DNA of 64,000 nucleotides from Cytobacillus oceanisediminis (GTDB lineage: Bacteria; Bacillota; Bacilli; Bacillales; Cytobacillaceae): contig NZ_CP065511.1 in NCBI RefSeq assembly GCF_022811925.1, positions 582,001 to 646,000 of the forward strand, read 5' to 3'. Made by a program: the position numbers and the translations under genes. A model generated the notes under the pieces. The model was given only the letters and a program-made list of their open reading frames with translations, was not told the origin of the DNA and searched no databases. Below, in pieces: positions 34,207 to 43,233 of this stretch (within the stretch, counting starts at the first letter, position 1; each line of letters opens with the position of its first letter).

Positions 34207-35634
34207 ATGAAATACGAAACGGTTATCGGACTTGAAGTACATGTTGAGCTAAAAACAGATTCAAAAATATTCTCGGCAAGCCCAAACCATTTTGGGGCAG
34301 AGCCAAACTCCAACACAACAGTAGTCGATCTCGGCTACCCTGGAGTCTTGCCTGTCATTAATAAAAAAGCAGTTGAATTCGGAATGAAAGCTGCGATGGC
34401 GCTGAACTGTGAAATCGCACCTGTTACAAAATTTGACCGGAAGAATTATTTTTACCCGGATAATCCTAAAGCCTACCAGATTTCGCAATTCGACAAGCCC
34501 ATTGGTGAACATGGCTGGATTGAGATCGAAGTCGACGGCTATAAGAAAAAAATCGGCATTACGCGGATTCATCTTGAAGAGGATGCAGGCAAGCTGTCTC
34601 ACGCTAAAGGCTATTCCCTTGTAGACTATAACCGCCAGGGTACTCCTCTGGTCGAGATTGTATCTGAGCCGGATATCCGAACGCCGAATGAAGCATATGC
34701 ATACCTGGAGAAGCTAAAGTCCATCATCCAGTATACTGGCGTTTCTGACTGTAAAATGGAGGAGGGTTCACTTCGCTGTGATGCGAATATTTCTCTTCGT
34801 CCTGTCGGCCAGGAGGAATTTGGCACAAAGACAGAGCTTAAGAACCTGAACTCGTTTAACTTTGTCCGCAAAGGACTGGAATACGAGGAGAAGAGACAGG
34901 AAGAGATTCTAAGTTCTGGCGGAACAATCCAGCAGGAAACATTGCGCTATGATGAAGCAACCAATAAGACCATTCTAATGAGGGTAAAAGAAGGTTCGGA
35001 TGATTATCGTTATTTCCCGGAGCCTGATTTACTTGATATCCATATTGATGAAGAGTGGAAAGAGCGCATTCGTGCAGAGATTCCTGAGCTTCCAGACCAA
35101 AGAAAGAACCGCTATATTGAAGAACTTGGGCTGCCGGCCTATGATGCAGCAGTCCTGACAGTCACAAAAGAAACATCTGATTTCTTTGAAGCCGCTGTGA
35201 ATAAAGGAGCAGACGCCAAACAGGCTTCCAACTGGGTAATGGGTGAATTGTCAGCTTACTTAAATGCTGAACAAAAAGAGCTGACCGATATTGCTTTGAC
35301 ACCTGAAGGACTTGCCGGCATGATTAAGCTGATTGAAAACGGCACCATCTCTTCCAAAATTGCCAAAACAGTCTTTAAAGAGCTGGTTGAAAATGGCGGA
35401 GATCCGAAAACAATCGTAAAAGAAAAGGGCCTTGTCCAAATTTCGGACGAAGGCGCACTTCTTAAGATTATCGGTGAAACGCTTGATGCGAACCCGCAAT
35501 CCATCGAGGATTTCAAAAATGGAAAGCAAAAAGCAATCGGCTTCCTAGTCGGCCAGATTATGAAAGCCACAAAAGGACAGGCCAACCCGCCGCTTGTTAA
35601 CAAATTATTGCAAGAAGAAATTAAAAAGAGATAA
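34207..35634 (+). CDS. gatB: Asp-tRNA(Asn)/Glu-tRNA(Gln) amidotransferase subunit GatB
   Basis: GatB carries the kinase/transamidase site and the tRNA-binding tail. The 475-residue protein has the family N terminus [13 protein letters not shown], the conserved [17 protein letters not shown] region and [13 protein letters not shown], with the C-terminal YqeY-like helical domain. Its ATG follows AAGGGGGG, 12 bases after gatA. A strong terminator ends the operon. Confidence 0.97.
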   Translation: MKYETVIGLEVHVELKTDSKIFSASPNHFGAEPNSNTTVVDLGYPGVLPVINKKAVEFGMKAAMALNCEIAPVTKFDRKNYFYPDNPKAYQISQFDKPIGEHGWIEIEVDGYKKKIGITRIHLEEDAGKLSHAKGYSLVDYNRQGTPLVEIVSEPDIRTPNEAYAYLEKLKSIIQYTGVSDCKMEEGSLRCDANISLRPVGQEEFGTKTELKNLNSFNFVRKGLEYEEKRQEEILSSGGTIQQETLRYDEATNKTILMRVKEGSDDYRYFPEPDLLDIHIDEEWKERIRAEIPELPDQRKNRYIEELGLPAYDAAVLTVTKETSDFFEAAVNKGADAKQASNWVMGELSAYLNAEQKELTDIALTPEGLAGMIKLIENGTISSKIAKTVFKELVENGGDPKTIVKEKGLVQISDEGALLKIIGETLDANPQSIEDFKNGKQKAIGFLVGQIMKATKGQANPPLVNKLLQEEIKKR

Positions 35635-35638
35635 AAGG

Positions 35639-35665
35639 AAGCTGATGGGACCCCATCAGCTTTTT
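35639..35665 (+). terminator. Terminator of gatCAB
   Basis: AAGCTGATGGG pairs with CCCATCAGCTT around a very short loop, ending in TTTTT. Confidence 0.92.
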
Positions 35666-35797
35666 CTATATTCGACAAATTTACGGTCTATTTCCCAGGA
35701 AAAGATTTGGTTTTACAAAGTGTTACAGCAAATGCAGGAATGAAAGCTGATGACAAAGAATAAAAACTATACAGGAATCGAAAAAAGGAGTGGTTGC

Positions 35798-36358
35798 ATG
35801 AAATTAATGGATTGGTTTGCGAAGGGACTAAGTCTACAAGATTACATAGAGGTGATGAAGGTAAATAAGGAAGAGATGAATGGTATATATAACCGTTTGT
35901 CATTATACGCTGAAGAAAAAGCAAGATTGGCAGATTTTAAGGATACAGGCATGAAAGTGATCGCACTCACTGAAGATTGGTGCGGAGATGCCATGCTGAA
36001 TAACCCAATTCTACTGAAAATTGCAGAGGAAGCCGGTATGGAAGTCCGTTTTATTTTAAGGGATCAGAACCTTGAGCTGATGGATCAATATTTGACTAAC
36101 GGAACATCCAGAGCAATACCCATTTATATTTTTATAGATAAAGCGGGGAAGGAAAAAGCTGTTTGGGGACCTCGTGCCAAACAGGTTCAGGAAATGGTGG
36201 ATGTTGAAAGAAGCAAGCTCCCCGCACAGGATGCTGAAGACTTTAAGGACAAACAAATGAGCATGTACAGGAGATTAACTGCTTCCTATCAGGAGGATTC
36301 TAAGATCTGGCATTTTGTGGCTGATAGTATAATAGATGCTATTGTTTTGGGGAAATAA
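35798..36358 (+). CDS. Thioredoxin-fold family protein
   Basis: This 186-residue cytosolic protein has a thioredoxin-like core. The active-site-like motif WCGDAM replaces the Cys-x-x-Cys of true thioredoxins with Cys-Gly-Asp-Ala, so only one cysteine is present. AIPIYIFIDKAG matches the strand with the cis-proline. A helical N-terminal extension precedes the fold. The ATG at 35798 follows AAAAAAGGAGTGG. It is followed 19 bases later by the nitronate monooxygenase gene. The redox or chaperone role is not known. Confidence 0.8.
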   Translation: MKLMDWFAKGLSLQDYIEVMKVNKEEMNGIYNRLSLYAEEKARLADFKDTGMKVIALTEDWCGDAMLNNPILLKIAEEAGMEVRFILRDQNLELMDQYLTNGTSRAIPIYIFIDKAGKEKAVWGPRAKQVQEMVDVERSKLPAQDAEDFKDKQMSMYRRLTASYQEDSKIWHFVADSIIDAIVLGK

Positions 36359-36377
36359 AGACGGAAGGATGTTTTAT

Positions 36378-37445
36378 ATGGGCTGGAGTCAGAATTTCAT
36401 AACTGCGAAGCTGGGGATAAAATACCCTATTTTCCAGGCTCCTATGGCTGGAGGGATGACAACACCACAATTAATCAGCGAGGTATCCAATTGTGGGGGA
36501 CTTGGAAATATGGGTGCAGGCTATATGAGTTCAGATGAGATAAGGAACGATATAGAACAGATTCGGAATCTGACAGATAAGCCATTTGGCGTCAATCTCT
36601 TTGTTCCGGATAGTGAGGCTTCGGCAGATGCAGAGGACATCAGCAGCATGGAGGATGTGCTCAGCGCTTACAGCAGTGAGCTTGGTATGAAGGAGAAACC
36701 TTCTCTGCCAGAAAAGGATTATGTTGTTTTATACAGAAATCAGCTTGATGTTTTGATGGAAGAAAGGGTGCCTGTTTGCAGCTTTACATTTGGCATACCT
36801 GATTCTGCCATTATTTCTGAATTAAAGAAACAGGGTACGATTATTATAGGAACCGCAACCAATGTAAATGAAGCAGTGGAATGGGAAGAGGCTGGCGCAG
36901 ATGTGATTATTGCTCAGGGGGTTGAAGCCGGGGGGCACCGTGGAACTTTCCACAGCGAAGAAAGCGGGCTTATCGGTTCCATGGCTCTAATACCACAGGT
37001 AGCAGATGCGGTTAGCTGTCCTGTGGCTGCGGCAGGGGGAATAATGGATGCCCGCGGTATTGCTGCGGCTATGGTGCTTGGCGCAGCAGGTGCCCAGCTG
37101 GGAACAGCTTTTCTTACATGCAGGGAAAGCGGGGCTCACTCACTGTACAAGCATGCACTGTTAAATGCAAGGGAAGATCAAACAGCTGTGACGAAAGCAT
37201 TTTCCGGAAAGCTTGCAAGAGGGATTCGCAACAGGTTCATGGTAGAGATGAAGGGTCTGCAGGCATTACCTTATCCATTGCAGAATGATATGACAGCTCC
37301 TATCCGAAAGCAGGCAGCCAAAATGGAGCGGCCGGAGTTTATGTCATTATGGGCCGGACAGGGATTGAGACTGGCTGAAGAGGTGACAGTGAAGGAGCTG
37401 ATGATAAAGCTTGTTAAGGGGACAGAAGCTTTATTGGATAAGTAA
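36378..37445 (+). CDS. Nitronate monooxygenase (2-nitropropane dioxygenase family)
   Basis: This FMN-dependent TIM-barrel enzyme of 355 residues oxidises nitronates such as propionate-3-nitronate. Motifs are PIFQAPMAGG near the N terminus, QGVEAGGHRG (FMN and active-site region) and AAGGIMDARGIAAA with GAAGAQLGTAF for phosphate binding. The ATG at 36378 is ten bases after GGAAGG; earlier in-frame starts overlap the previous gene. It is probably cotranscribed with the thioredoxin-fold gene. The family also contains enoyl-ACP reductases (FabK), which are less likely here. Confidence 0.85.
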   Translation: MGWSQNFITAKLGIKYPIFQAPMAGGMTTPQLISEVSNCGGLGNMGAGYMSSDEIRNDIEQIRNLTDKPFGVNLFVPDSEASADAEDISSMEDVLSAYSSELGMKEKPSLPEKDYVVLYRNQLDVLMEERVPVCSFTFGIPDSAIISELKKQGTIIIGTATNVNEAVEWEEAGADVIIAQGVEAGGHRGTFHSEESGLIGSMALIPQVADAVSCPVAAAGGIMDARGIAAAMVLGAAGAQLGTAFLTCRESGAHSLYKHALLNAREDQTAVTKAFSGKLARGIRNRFMVEMKGLQALPYPLQNDMTAPIRKQAAKMERPEFMSLWAGQGLRLAEEVTVKELMIKLVKGTEALLDK

Positions 37446-37472
37446 AAAGCAGTGCCAAGTGCGGCACTGCTT
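37444..37472 (-). terminator. Shared hairpin between nitronate monooxygenase and ppaC
   Basis: AAGCAGTGCC (37447-37456) and GGCACTGCTT (37463-37472) form a perfect 10-bp stem. The T-run (TTTTT) lies on the minus strand, so it mainly ends the ppaC transcript. The plus-strand tail TTCTGTCTT is weaker. Confidence 0.8.
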
Positions 37473-37477
37473 CTGTC

Positions 37478-38410
37478 TTATTTGCCAGCCAATACGTTTG
37501 TAAGCGGTGGTACGATTTGCTTTTTGCGTGAAACAACGCCCTTTAATACGGCACTGTTGTTTTCAAGTGTTACATCATAAGCTTTTTCAACAGCTGCAGC
37601 TTCTTTGCCAAGAGAGATGGCAACTGAGTCGTTGTTAAGGATGTCAGTTAAAACAAAAACAAAAAGATCAAGCTCTTTGTTATTGATATTTTCAGTAATG
37701 ACAGCTTCCAATTCGTCTTGGCGGCTTAATACGTCATTTAGGTCCACAGCATTAACCTGAGCGATTTCTGTTTTATAGCTTCCCATTTGGAATTCCTTTG
37801 CGTCAAGGGAGATCAACTCTTTCACGCTCTTCTTGCTTAAATCTGCTCCTGCTTTAAGCATTTCCAGCCCAAATTCTTCAGCGTTTACTCCCGCGATTTC
37901 AGCAAGCTCGCGTGCAGCTGCAACGTCCTGATCTGTGCATGTAGGAGATTTGAACAGCAAAGAATCGGAAATGATGGCCGAAAGCATTAAGCCAGCTGTT
38001 GCCTTGCTGATTTCCACTCCGTTTTCCTTGTACATTTTGTTCAGAATAGTTGCTGTGCAGCCAACCGGCTCTGCGCGGTAGTAAAGCGGATCGCTTGTTT
38101 CAAAGTTTGCGATGCGGTGGTGGTCAATAACCTCAAGGATTTTTACATCTCTGATATCATCAGCGCTTTGCTGGAATTCGTTATGGTCCACAAGAATCAC
38201 TTCGCTTGCTTCTTTGGATACTGCCTCAACAAGACGGGGAGCTTCAGCCTTAAAATAATTTAGAGCATATTGTGTTTCTTCATTTACCTGGCCCAGGCGG
38301 ATTGGCTCTGCATCAACGCCTAATTTGTTTTTTAATTCTGCATAAGCAAGTGCTGAGCAGATTGAGTCAGTGTCTGGGTTTTTGTGTCCGAATACAAATA
38401 CTTTTGACAT
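37478..38410 (-). CDS. ppaC: Manganese-dependent inorganic pyrophosphatase
   Basis: This DHH-family (family II) pyrophosphatase hydrolyses PPi to drive biosynthesis. The 310-residue protein carries [10 protein letters not shown] near residues 7-16, VDHNE and IDHH metal-binding motifs, and SRKKQIVPP near the C terminus as the substrate-binding loop. The ATG at 38410 follows AAGGAG; a 13-residue extension up to 38449 lacks a site. It is transcribed alone, divergently from the phosphoesterase gene. Confidence 0.95.
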   Translation of the reverse strand: MSKVFVFGHKNPDTDSICSALAYAELKNKLGVDAEPIRLGQVNEETQYALNYFKAEAPRLVEAVSKEASEVILVDHNEFQQSADDIRDVKILEVIDHHRIANFETSDPLYYRAEPVGCTATILNKMYKENGVEISKATAGLMLSAIISDSLLFKSPTCTDQDVAAARELAEIAGVNAEEFGLEMLKAGADLSKKSVKELISLDAKEFQMGSYKTEIAQVNAVDLNDVLSRQDELEAVITENINNKELDLFVFVLTDILNNDSVAISLGKEAAAVEKAYDVTLENNSAVLKGVVSRKKQIVPPLTNVLAGK

Positions 38411-38580
38411 AAGTCCTACTCCTTCTATATGTAATGTTGGTTTTGGCATGCTGTTATTTTACCATATTTCTAATGTAATGGCGGTACAGGGAAAAATCAA
38501 ATTTTGTTTTTTCCAATTGTTAGAGGAAGCTTGGATGTTTTGGAGAAATAAATTAAGGATAGTAAGGAGGAGAGACATAC

Positions 38581-39333
38581 ATGGGGAAAGTAGCTATAAT
38601 TTCTGATATTCATGGAAATATCACAGCTCTGGAGGCGGTGCTGGACAATATCCGCGAACGAGGAATAGAGATTATTTTTTGCCTGGGTGATTTAATAGGA
38701 AAAGGTCCCAACTCCCGTAAAGCAGTTGAACGGATAAAAGAAACCTGTGAAGTGGTCCTCCTTGGAAATTGGGATGATTTCATGCAGAAGCCGCTGGACT
38801 TTGAAGAAGGTCAATGGCATCAGAGACAGCTGGGGGAAGAGGCGTTAGCCTATTTAGGAACACTGCCGTTCCATCACGATTTTTATATGAGCGGTAAATA
38901 TGTAAGGCTCTACCATGCTTCCGCCAAAAGCATTTATCATCGGGTTGTGCCGATGCGGGATTCTTATGAAGAAAAGCTCGCTATGTTTGAGAATACAGAA
39001 AATATTAATGTCGGAGAGGAGGGACTAATTCCGGATGTTGTCGGTTACGGGGATATTCATGCTGCTTTGATTGAACCGGTTCATCCGCAAAGGACACTAT
39101 TCAATACAGGAAGCGTTGGGAATTCCCTGGATATTCCTCAGGCAACCTATGCCATTTTGCATGGGGAATACGAGTCCAAAGAACCTGCACCGTTTTCTAT
39201 CGAGATAGTCCGTGTCCCTTATGATATTGAAAAAGAAATCAGCATTGCCAAAGAAATGGGAATGCCGAATCTTGAGGCCTACGCGCTCGAGCTGCGTGAA
39301 GCGAGATATAGGGGGGCGCCTAAGAAAGTATAA
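38581..39333 (+). CDS. Metallophosphoesterase family protein
   Basis: This 250-residue calcineurin-like phosphoesterase (YfcE/diadenosine tetraphosphatase-like) has the metal-site motifs SDIHGN (8-13), GDLIGKGP, GNWDDF in the GNH(D/E) position, and GDIH in the GHTH position. The changes in the last two suggest altered metal coordination. It is cytosolic. The ATG follows AAGGAGGAGAG. The substrate cannot be told from sequence. Confidence 0.85.
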   Translation: MGKVAIISDIHGNITALEAVLDNIRERGIEIIFCLGDLIGKGPNSRKAVERIKETCEVVLLGNWDDFMQKPLDFEEGQWHQRQLGEEALAYLGTLPFHHDFYMSGKYVRLYHASAKSIYHRVVPMRDSYEEKLAMFENTENINVGEEGLIPDVVGYGDIHAALIEPVHPQRTLFNTGSVGNSLDIPQATYAILHGEYESKEPAPFSIEIVRVPYDIEKEISIAKEMGMPNLEAYALELREARYRGAPKKV

Positions 39334-39336
39334 TCA

Positions 39337-39428
39337 CGGATAAGAAAGAAATAGCCTGTACGCAAATAATTAAAATTATACGTTCATAAAACAAGGCTAA
39401 GCGCACACACATACTTATCCGCACATAA
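39337..39428 (+). repeat. Array 4: degenerate 21-bp-period CGnnnATAA repeats
   Basis: CGGATAA (39337), CGCAAATAA (39361), CGTTCATAA (39381), CGCACACA (39402) and CGCACATAA (39420) are spaced 24, 20, 21 and 18 bases. It is less regular than arrays 1-3 but of the same build, and lies between two convergent 3' ends. Confidence 0.5.
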
Positions 39429-39463
39429 ATTACTGATACAGACAGTTTTTTTACATTTAACTC

Positions 39464-39499
39464 AAAAAAGCTGACTTCCCGCCCAATGCGGAGTCAGCT
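39464..39499 (-). terminator. Terminator of the STAS-domain gene
   Basis: On the minus strand AGCTGACT and AGTCAGCT (39499-39492 and 39476-39469) form a stem with additional inner G-C pairs, followed by TTTTT. Confidence 0.85.
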
Positions 39500-39509
39500 A
39501 TTTCCGTTA

Positions 39510-40535
39510 TTAATAGATCTTCCTGCCTTTTTTGGACAGAGCATAATAAATGCCGTGCTGCAGATTGGTGAAGCAGTTAAATTTAGAAAGATTAAAATTA
39601 GTTTCCGTAATTTTTGTGCCGAGTTCCGGTGAAATGCCAACCAGGATGGTTTCTGTGCCAATCAAGTTGGCTGCTGCAGCCAGCTTACTTAAGAATTCGA
39701 CTGTATAGGCACTGATGGACTGATTCAGCCCGGTCAAGTCCAGGATTAGGCAATCTGCCTGGTGCTTCGGCAGGCTGTGAAGAGTTTTATCCACGAGTTC
39801 TTCAGAGCGGAATTCATCGTATCTTCCCAAAAGCGGGACAACAACGATTCCATCCAGAACAGGAATAACCGGTGAAGAGATTTCTTTAACAAGCTGCTTT
39901 AATTCAATCGTCCGGTCTTCCACTAATTTTTCAAGCTCGCTGATCCTCTTTGATTCTTCACGTCTCGCCAAAGCGTGGATATTTTCCTCAACAGTAACGC
40001 TTGAAGGGAAATAATCAAGCTGGGTGTAATCATGGCCTGCTAACTGATCAGCCGATTTTTCATACCAAAGGCTTGTTCCGAACAAAGCAGAAAATATTCC
40101 TGCAAAGTGTCCTGGCAGAAATGTTCCAGACTCATTTTTTTCTTGTTCTTTGTTAATCTTGTATTCCCAGCTGTCCACGGTTTTGACCCTGGCTGATTTA
40201 TTTTCTGGATCCAGGTCTGTGATTACGAATTTTCCCCAGCCGGCAGAAGCATATATTCTGGGGATAATAGTAGCCACTTCGACTATGGGCAAATTTAAGT
40301 CTTTGAAGAATTTCCCTACCACCATTCCCTGCCTGAAGCCGGTGGTCTCAAGTACAAGGCTGGAAGTTTCTTTTCCTGAAATCTCTTCAATCGTATCGAA
40401 GAAGCTTTTCATGGCGGATTTTATCCAAAATAGGACGGCATCATCACCTTCAAAATTAAACAGGCCTTTTTCCAGGTCCCAATTAAAATCAAAACCATCA
40501 ATTTTTGTTTCAAGCACTAGGCTTTCTTCTGTCAT
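39510..40535 (-). CDS. RsbR-type STAS-domain protein with V4R-like sensory domain
   Basis: This 341-residue cytosolic protein has three parts. The N-terminal region (about 30-190) resembles V4R/XylR-N ligand-binding domains, including GWGKFVITDLDPENKSARVK. A helical linker follows (about 195-225, REESKRISELEKLVEDRTIEL). The C-terminal STAS domain (about 228-330) contains LILDLTGLNQS, near where RsbR/RsbS proteins are phosphorylated. RsbR paralogues build the stressosome that controls sigma-B. The ATG follows a GGGGG site. A near-perfect sigma-B promoter lies upstream, so it is probably a stress-induced stressosome-like sensor. The V4R assignment is by eye. Confidence 0.75.
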   Translation of the reverse strand: MTEESLVLETKIDGFDFNWDLEKGLFNFEGDDAVLFWIKSAMKSFFDTIEEISGKETSSLVLETTGFRQGMVVGKFFKDLNLPIVEVATIIPRIYASAGWGKFVITDLDPENKSARVKTVDSWEYKINKEQEKNESGTFLPGHFAGIFSALFGTSLWYEKSADQLAGHDYTQLDYFPSSVTVEENIHALARREESKRISELEKLVEDRTIELKQLVKEISSPVIPVLDGIVVVPLLGRYDEFRSEELVDKTLHSLPKHQADCLILDLTGLNQSISAYTVEFLSKLAAAANLIGTETILVGISPELGTKITETNFNLSKFNCFTNLQHGIYYALSKKGRKIY

Positions 40536-40604
40536 ACCATTACCCCCTGATATTGATATGTATATTTAAGCAACTTTATTTGTCTCGTAAGTAACCAATA
40601 ATAT

Positions 40605-40629
40605 ATACCCTCAACTTCAAACCTTAAAC
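40605..40629 (-). promoter_or_regulatory. Sigma-B promoter of the STAS-domain gene
   Basis: On the minus strand GTTTAA (40629-40624), a 13-base spacer and GGGTAT (40610-40605) match the sigma-B consensus exactly (GTTTAA-N12-14-GGGTAT). Transcription would start near 40598, about 60 bases before the STAS gene start. Confidence 0.82.
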
Positions 40630-40642
40630 CTATTCTAGAATA

Positions 40643-41302
40643 TTATCTGCGTCTGTTTATATTCAATTTTTTCGACTTTTCATTTACATAAGCGTACATA
40701 ATCTCCTTCTCATTCAAATTGTTTTGCCGCAGCTGCTCTAAAAGCCAATCTTTAGTCTGTCCCAGCAGCTGGAGATTTCGCGTCTGAATTCTGCCATCCA
40801 CAATAACCGCAATAGGGAGACCCTCATCCTGTATGGAGATATTTAAATGTTCGACTGTTACGGGCGTATTGGCCACTTTAGGGATGATGCTCACTTCACC
40901 GATAGGCTCAAGAATGGCGTAATCCACATCCGCAATTTTGGGATAGCCTTTACTTCTTAAGATAGACAGCAGCTGAGTCATGGAGAGGTGGGCTTTTTCC
41001 AGATTGTCTTCTAGAATTTCCCCATTTTTAATCAGCATCGTCGGTTCCCCAAGAAAAAATCGGTTACCAATTTGGTTTAAAGTCAAATAGGAAAAGAGAA
41101 TATGAAGGCCTACAAGAATGGTCAAGGCTGCTAGTGTCGGCCAGTATTCGGTGCTGATGAGAGGTTCAGAGGCAACTGTGCCAACGATTATGATGGCGAC
41201 AAGATCATAAGGAGTCATCTGGATAATTGTCGATTTGCCCATCAGTCTCATAATCATGATTGTGATTAAGTAAAGACTTAATATTTTTAAGATCAAGAAC
41301 AT
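40643..41302 (-). CDS. DUF421 (YetF-like) membrane protein
   Basis: This 219-residue protein has three N-terminal membrane segments (about residues 2-20, 30-50 and 55-77) followed by a soluble DUF421 domain with LIKNGEILEDNLEKAHLSM and VIVDGRI. YetF-family proteins of Bacillus are linked to spore germination or membrane physiology, but the molecular function is unknown. The ATG at 41302 follows AAAGGAG; an upstream TTG is too close to this site. It lies upstream of the STAS gene in the same direction. A second DUF421 gene lies at 59969. Confidence 0.85.
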   Translation of the reverse strand: MFLILKILSLYLITIMIMRLMGKSTIIQMTPYDLVAIIIVGTVASEPLISTEYWPTLAALTILVGLHILFSYLTLNQIGNRFFLGEPTMLIKNGEILEDNLEKAHLSMTQLLSILRSKGYPKIADVDYAILEPIGEVSIIPKVANTPVTVEHLNISIQDEGLPIAVIVDGRIQTRNLQLLGQTKDWLLEQLRQNNLNEKEIMYAYVNEKSKKLNINRRR

Positions 41303-41373
41303 ATGCAAGCTCCTTTGTCTGCACTTTTATTCAAAGGATTTGCTTAATGAACGGCTTTCATGTGAAAAACAAT

Positions 41374-41403
41374 AAAAAAAGCCCGAATGCAGGATCCGGG
41401 CTT
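41374..41403 (-). terminator. Terminator of plsY
   Basis: On the minus strand AAGCCCG and CGGGCTT pair, followed by TTTTTTT, just after the plsY stop. Confidence 0.88.
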
Positions 41404-41406
41404 CGA

Positions 41407-42033
41407 TTATGCTCGTTTTTTATGATCTCTTGGAGGGATGCGGTCATCTTTCAGGCGCTTATCATTGATTTTAGGCTCATTTTTATCAATGAAGTTATTA
41501 ATGTTCGAACGGTGAAGGAAAATCAAAAATAATAGGAAAATAGAAAAGATAAGTTCATGTTCAGTGCCTTCGGTAAATAAGGAATAGAAAAGTAAAGATG
41601 CACCCACCGATAAAGAGCCAAAAAATACATACTTCGTTGCGTAAATGACTGCGACAAAAGAAATGTAGGCGATTAAAAACATCCAAATATTTGCTGCAAG
41701 CAATACACCTGCCGTGGTTGCGATGGCTTTTCCTCCGCGGAATCCTGCAAAGATCGGGAAGCAGTGGCCGGCTACTGCAACCATCCCGACCATTAACGGA
41801 TCGGGCTCAGCGTTCAGGATGACAGGCAATGCTGCAGCAGCTGCTCCCTTGCCCACATCCACCAGCAGAACTGCGATAGCTGCTTTTTTGCCAAGTACCC
41901 TTAGTGTATTAGTCGCACCAGGATTATTGCTGCCATGATCACGGATGTCGATCCCAAAGGCATATTTGCCAATCAATAAGGCTGTAGGAATTGATCCTAT
42001 CAGGTACGCTGCCAAGTAAATAAGAAATGTCAT
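41407..42033 (-). CDS. plsY: Acyl-phosphate:glycerol-3-phosphate acyltransferase PlsY
   Basis: PlsY transfers an acyl group from acyl-phosphate to glycerol-3-phosphate, the first step of phospholipid synthesis. The roughly 208-residue protein has five membrane segments and the three conserved motifs GSIPTALLIGK, DHGSNNPGATNTLRVLGKK and GHCFPIFAGFRGGKA. ATG 42033, with AAAAGGATGG upstream, is preferred to ATG 42042, which overlaps that site. It is monocistronic with its own terminator. Confidence 0.95.
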   Translation of the reverse strand: MTFLIYLAAYLIGSIPTALLIGKYAFGIDIRDHGSNNPGATNTLRVLGKKAAIAVLLVDVGKGAAAAALPVILNAEPDPLMVGMVAVAGHCFPIFAGFRGGKAIATTAGVLLAANIWMFLIAYISFVAVIYATKYVFFGSLSVGASLLFYSLFTEGTEHELIFSIFLLFLIFLHRSNINNFIDKNEPKINDKRLKDDRIPPRDHKKRA

Positions 42034-42248
42034 CGTATCCATCCTTTTTCATCAATATATTCAATAATAGTTTAGAGTTGTCCATTATTTAAAAATATTT
42101 TCACTGCCCTCCTCTATGTAGTCATCGCTTACAGTTTACCATATAATGGTTTTGTTCGAAGCGGGAAATTAATCATTATTTTATTATTAAGCGATGAAAA
42201 AATATGGAAATAAAAGCTTTTTGGTGAGATTTTTTATAAAAAAAAGTA
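42034..42248. other. AT-rich divergent spacer between plsY and the anti-sigma-like gene
   Basis: This part of the 397-base gap carries A/T runs and a possible minus-strand promoter for plsY around 42130-42160. No reading frame, known RNA or repeat could be supported. Confidence 0.4.
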
Positions 42249-42277
42249 TTGAATTATTCGATTCTCTCGATTATGAT
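42249..42277 (+). promoter_or_regulatory. Sigma-A promoter of the anti-sigma-like gene
   Basis: TTGAAT (42249-42254) and TATGAT (42272-42277) are 17 bases apart. The leader to the start codon is about 150 bases, long for a gene of this size. Confidence 0.65.
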
Positions 42278-42430
42278 TGTTTCGGCACTCAAAAAGAAAG
42301 AATGTTATCCGAATAGATATAAGGGAAGCTGATATATTCCAGGATTTATTTGATCAGCAAAATACCCAGCAGGATATTTTCATGTTCCAGATCACTCCGC
42401 TGTCAGGAACATTGGAAGGAGATGATTTTC

Positions 42431-42790
42431 ATGGAGCACTTTTCATTGGAAGAATGGCGGAAATATGTGAAAAATGAGCTGTCAGAACCAGAGCGTGAAC
42501 TCTATGAAGATCATCTCTATATATGTGATCAATGTCTGGAGGTATACCTCGAAGCAATGGACGAGGAGGAGGATTCCTTCCCGGAAATGCCGGGAGATGA
42601 TGAGTTTACCAATCTTGTTATGGCTCAAATTTCAGGAGGAATTCCGGAAGAAGCTGACAAGGAACACAATGAACTTCCCAATAAAGAATCCTGGTTTGAG
42701 CGCTGCTTTCCCATTGCATTTGCCTGCTTTATGGTGATTGGGGGATTAGTAACTATGTACCGGGATAAAAACCAAATAGATCAGGATTAA
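42431..42790 (+). CDS. Orphan zinc-binding anti-sigma factor-like membrane protein
   Basis: This 119-residue protein has an N-terminal zf-HC2-like motif (HLYICDQC, His-x3-Cys-x2-Cys), an acidic linker, and one membrane helix near residues 94-112. That is the layout of ZAS-type anti-sigma factors. The ATG at 42431 follows AAGGAG; an in-frame start at 42350 is far from any site. No ECF sigma gene is adjacent, so its partner, if any, is encoded elsewhere. It has its own promoter and terminator. Confidence 0.72.
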   Translation: MEHFSLEEWRKYVKNELSEPERELYEDHLYICDQCLEVYLEAMDEEEDSFPEMPGDDEFTNLVMAQISGGIPEEADKEHNELPNKESWFERCFPIAFACFMVIGGLVTMYRDKNQIDQD

Positions 42791-42818
42791 CTCTTAACGG
42801 ACAGTTAGGAGTTTTTTT
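42789..42818 (+). terminator. Terminator after the anti-sigma-like gene
   Basis: AACTC-TAAC pairs with GTTA-GAGTT (one internal mismatch), followed by TTTTTTT. Confidence 0.85.
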
Positions 42819-42917
42819 GTGTGCAAAAAGTTTGAAAATTCATTTAAAAATAATTACAATAAAAAGACTAATCAGTTTATTTTATAAGATAAGAATATGC
42901 CCTGGGGAGTGAGAAAT

Positions 42918-43175
42918 ATGGGAAGAAGGCAGGTTCCGCAGGAAATGCAAAAAAAGAGCAAGAGCATCCATCTTGAGCAATGGATCTGGGACTTGGCAGA
43001 GCAGATGCAGCCGTGCCGTTCAGCAGCTATCAGAGATTTATTTCTCGCTAAAGTAAAAGAAGACTTGGTAATGGCCGGATTGGCGGAGGAAAATACTGAA
43101 ATCACAAGTGAACATGCCAGCCTATATATAGAAGAAATTCTGAAAAGAAGTGACATCAGCCAAAAGTGCTGCTGA
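42918..43175 (+). CDS. Small basic protein, ribbon-helix-helix-like
   Basis: This 85-residue protein is not recognised by name. The order basic N terminus, SIHLEQWIWDLAEQM, then SAAIRDLFLAKV resembles a ribbon-helix-helix (CopG/MetJ-type) DNA-binding fold, but this is judged by eye. It ends in CC. The ATG at 42918 follows GGGGAGTGAG. It lies 58 bases upstream of a TetR regulator gene in the same direction and may be cotranscribed with it. No toxin partner is visible. Confidence 0.6.
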   Translation: MGRRQVPQEMQKKSKSIHLEQWIWDLAEQMQPCRSAAIRDLFLAKVKEDLVMAGLAEENTEITSEHASLYIEEILKRSDISQKCC

Positions 43176-43233
43176 TAATATATGCGCGGGAATAACATGA
43201 AGAGAATAAACCAAATACAATGGAGGGACAGAC

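Noticed and set aside
42085..42125. Possible 10-codon leader peptide upstream of plsY (minus strand, GTG after AGGAGGG)
   Set aside because: The spacing to the ribosome binding site is too short and no attenuator follows it.
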